Shown: positions 62,336 through 64,000 of the stretch, one piece after another
How positions within the stretch are numbered: the first letter of the stretch is position 1
Layout: every line of letters starts with the position of its first letter
Assembly: GCF_900107245.1 (NCBI RefSeq)
Contig: NZ_FNPG01000007.1
Coordinates: forward strand, 1 to 64,000
From: Lachnobacterium bovis DSM 14045
GTDB lineage: Bacteria; Bacillota; Clostridia; Lachnospirales; Lachnospiraceae
Length of the DNA: 64,000 bases
Direction: 5' to 3'
Made by a program: the position numbers and the translations under genes
Notes under the pieces: model-generated
What the model was told of the DNA's origin: nothing
Database searches by the model: none
Seen by the model: only the letters and a program-made list of their open reading frames with translations

Positions 62336-63694
62336 ATGGCATTTGATAGTTTATCAGAAAAATTACAAAATGTATTTAAAAATTTAAGAAGCAAAGGTCG
62401 TTTAACAGAAGACGATGTAAAGGCAGCTCTAAGAGAAGTTAAGATGGCTTTGCTTGAGGCAGATGTAAACTTTCGAGTAGTTAAACAGTTTACTAAAAGT
62501 GTTCAAGAGAGAGCTATCGGCCAAGATGTTATGAATGGCTTGAATCCTGGTCAAATGGTTATCAAAATCGTTAATGAAGAGATGACTAAGCTTATGGGTT
62601 CTGAAACTACAGAGATAGATTTTAAGCCTAGTAACGAATTAACTATTATTATGATGGTTGGTTTACAAGGTGCTGGTAAGACTACAACAACGGCTAAGAT
62701 TGCTGGAAAGTTAAAGAGTAAAGGTAAGAAGGTTTTATTAGCAGCTTGTGATGTATATAGACCTGCAGCTATTGAACAGTTAAAAATCAATGGCGAGAAA
62801 CAAGGCGTTGAAGTATTTGCAATGGGCAATAAGAATAAGCCTGCAGATATTGCCAAAGCGGCAGTTAATCATGCGATTTCGAATGGAAATAATGTATTGA
62901 TTATCGATACAGCTGGTCGTTTACATATTGATGAAGAGATGATGGACGAGTTGGTAGAAATCAAGAATTCAGTTGATGTTCATAGAACATTACTAGTAGT
63001 TGATTCCATGACAGGTCAGGATGCGGTTAATGTTGCTGGAACTTTTGATGAGAAAGTTGGAGTTGATGGTGTCATCTTAACTAAGTTAGATGGTGATACT
63101 AGAGGTGGTGCTGCTCTTTCAATTAGAGCTGTAACAGGAAAACCAATTCTTTTCGTAGGTATGGGTGAGAAACTCTCGGATTTAGAGCAGTTTTATCCAG
63201 ATAGAATGACATCACGTATTTTGGGAATGGGTGATGTTCTAACAATGATTGAAAAGGCTCAAGAGACAATAGATGAGAATAAAGCTAAAGAGCTTGAACG
63301 CAAAATGAAACAGAATGAGTTTGATTTTGAAATGTATCTTGAATCTATGAGTCAAATGAGAAAAATGGGTGGCCTATCAAGCATTTTGGGTATGCTTCCA
63401 GGATTAGGAATGGGTTCTAAGTTGCCTGATTTTGATTCGGATGAAGCGGAGAAGAATATGGCTAGAATTGAAGCTATTATATATTCAATGACTCCGGAAG
63501 AACGAAGAAATCCAAAGGTTATGAATCCAAGTAGAAAAAACCGTATTGCAAAGGGCGCTGGAGTGAATATTTCAGAAGTAAACAAATTGATTAAGCAGTT
63601 TGAACAGATGAAAAAAATGATGAAACAGATGCCAGGCATGTTTGGCGGTGGTAAACGTGGTAAAAAAGGATTGTTCAAGGGACTTCCTTTTTAA
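62336..63694 (+). CDS. ffh: Signal recognition particle protein Ffh (SRP54)
   Basis: The 452-residue GTPase subunit of SRP targets inner-membrane proteins cotranslationally. The N and G domains have GLQGAGKTTTTAKIAGKLK (from about residue 105), DVYRPAAIEQLK, DTAGRLHIDEEMMDEL and TKLDGDTRGGAALS. The methionine-rich M domain (QMRKMGGLSSILGMLPGLG, FEQMKKMMKQMPGMFGGG) binds 4.5S RNA and signal peptides. GAGG lies about 9 bases upstream, inside ylxM. Confidence 0.97.
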   Translation: MAFDSLSEKLQNVFKNLRSKGRLTEDDVKAALREVKMALLEADVNFRVVKQFTKSVQERAIGQDVMNGLNPGQMVIKIVNEEMTKLMGSETTEIDFKPSNELTIIMMVGLQGAGKTTTTAKIAGKLKSKGKKVLLAACDVYRPAAIEQLKINGEKQGVEVFAMGNKNKPADIAKAAVNHAISNGNNVLIIDTAGRLHIDEEMMDELVEIKNSVDVHRTLLVVDSMTGQDAVNVAGTFDEKVGVDGVILTKLDGDTRGGAALSIRAVTGKPILFVGMGEKLSDLEQFYPDRMTSRILGMGDVLTMIEKAQETIDENKAKELERKMKQNEFDFEMYLESMSQMRKMGGLSSILGMLPGLGMGSKLPDFDSDEAEKNMARIEAIIYSMTPEERRNPKVMNPSRKNRIAKGAGVNISEVNKLIKQFEQMKKMMKQMPGMFGGGKRGKKGLFKGLPF

Positions 63695-63736
63695 CATAAA
63701 TGCATTGTGCATAAAGAACTATTAGGAGGTGAAACA

Positions 63737-63982
63737 ATGGCAGTTAAAATTAGATTAAGAAGAATGGGACACAAAAAAGCTCCTTTCTATAGAATCATCG
63801 TTGCAGATTCAAGATCTCCAAGAGATGGTAGATTCATCGAAGAGATTGGTACATATGATCCAACAAAGGATCCATCAGAATATCATGTAAACGAAGAATT
63901 AGCAAAAAAATGGTTAGCTAATGGTGCTCAACCAACAGAAACAGTTGCTAGACTTTTCAAAAATGCTGGTATCGAAAAATAG
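63737..63982 (+). CDS. rpsP: 30S ribosomal protein bS16
   Basis: The 81-residue ribosomal protein of the small subunit begins [20 protein letters not shown] with the family motif [28 protein letters not shown] lies 8 bases before ATG 63737. It is 42 bases after ffh. The window stops 18 bases later, just after a GAGAGGTG ribosome binding site, where the expected KH-domain (ylqC/khpA) gene should begin. Confidence 0.97.
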   Translation: MAVKIRLRRMGHKKAPFYRIIVADSRSPRDGRFIEEIGTYDPTKDPSEYHVNEELAKKWLANGAQPTETVARLFKNAGIEK

Positions 63983-64000
63983 GATTTGAGAGGTGGACGT

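Noticed and set aside
1-64000. CRISPR array, prophage or complete transposon
   Set aside because: No regularly spaced repeats, no cas, phage structural, integrase or transposase genes; only the 56-bp IS3-like palindrome hints at past mobility.

Overview
The window is AT-rich DNA from a low-GC, Gram-positive anaerobe, most likely a member of the Lachnospiraceae/Clostridia. The signs are strong AGGAGG-type ribosome binding sites, the Firmicute order yceD-rpmF-plsX-acpP-rnc-smc-ftsY and ylxM-ffh-rpsP, a flavodiiron oxygen-detoxifying protein, acetate kinase, and a SipW/TasA-type surface cluster. Genus and species cannot be fixed from the sequence alone. Most of the window is chromosomal housekeeping DNA. 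No complete mobile element, prophage or CRISPR array is visible.

Layout. 1-407: 3' end of a 23S rRNA, a tRNA-Trp with no 5S gene between them, and a terminator. 452-6345: a rhodanese/TtcA-like fusion, a LysR regulator, a methionine-type ABC importer (metN-metI-metQ) and an HPr-like protein without the active-site His. 6730-12727: a LysR regulator divergent from single-chain purL, then a PHP-family histidinol phosphatase. 13140-18196: glycolytic block gap, pgk, tpi, gpmI, each with its own signals. 18648-22588: purC-purF-purB, closed by a terminator hairpin whose loop carries an IS3-like pair of inverted ends. 22881-28026 (minus strand): a type IV pilus/type II secretion-like cluster with PilT and PilC homologues, four small membrane-anchored proteins and a transglutaminase-like lipoprotein. 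28150-33816: secG, rnr, an unlisted 50-residue membrane protein gene, a flavodiiron protein, a phosphopantetheinyl transferase, a GreA-like factor and a small unknown protein.

33987-44116 is the most interesting region: a cell-surface/extracellular-matrix locus. It encodes three proteins with SipW-type (TasA/camelysin-like) signal peptides, the SipW signal peptidase itself, a large von Willebrand A/fibro-slime protein, two membrane-anchored surface proteins (one with a very GC-rich Gly-Ala repeat) and, in the middle, a SARP-like (winged helix + BTAD) regulator with a degenerate GGDEF domain. Three promoters in the locus share one unusual architecture: two TGTGACT-type heptamers 11 bp apart in direct orientation, then exactly 9 bp to a -10 box, with no recognisable -35. 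This is the geometry known for SARP-activated promoters, so I infer that the regulator controls the whole locus as a small regulon.

44313-48601: a lipoprotein followed by a fused CydDC-like ABC exporter. 48733-63982: tmcAL, ackA, yceD-rpmF, plsX-acpP, rnc-smc-ftsY, ilvA, an HtrA protease that has an Asp-rich tail instead of a PDZ domain, and ylxM-ffh-rpsP running off the end of the window.
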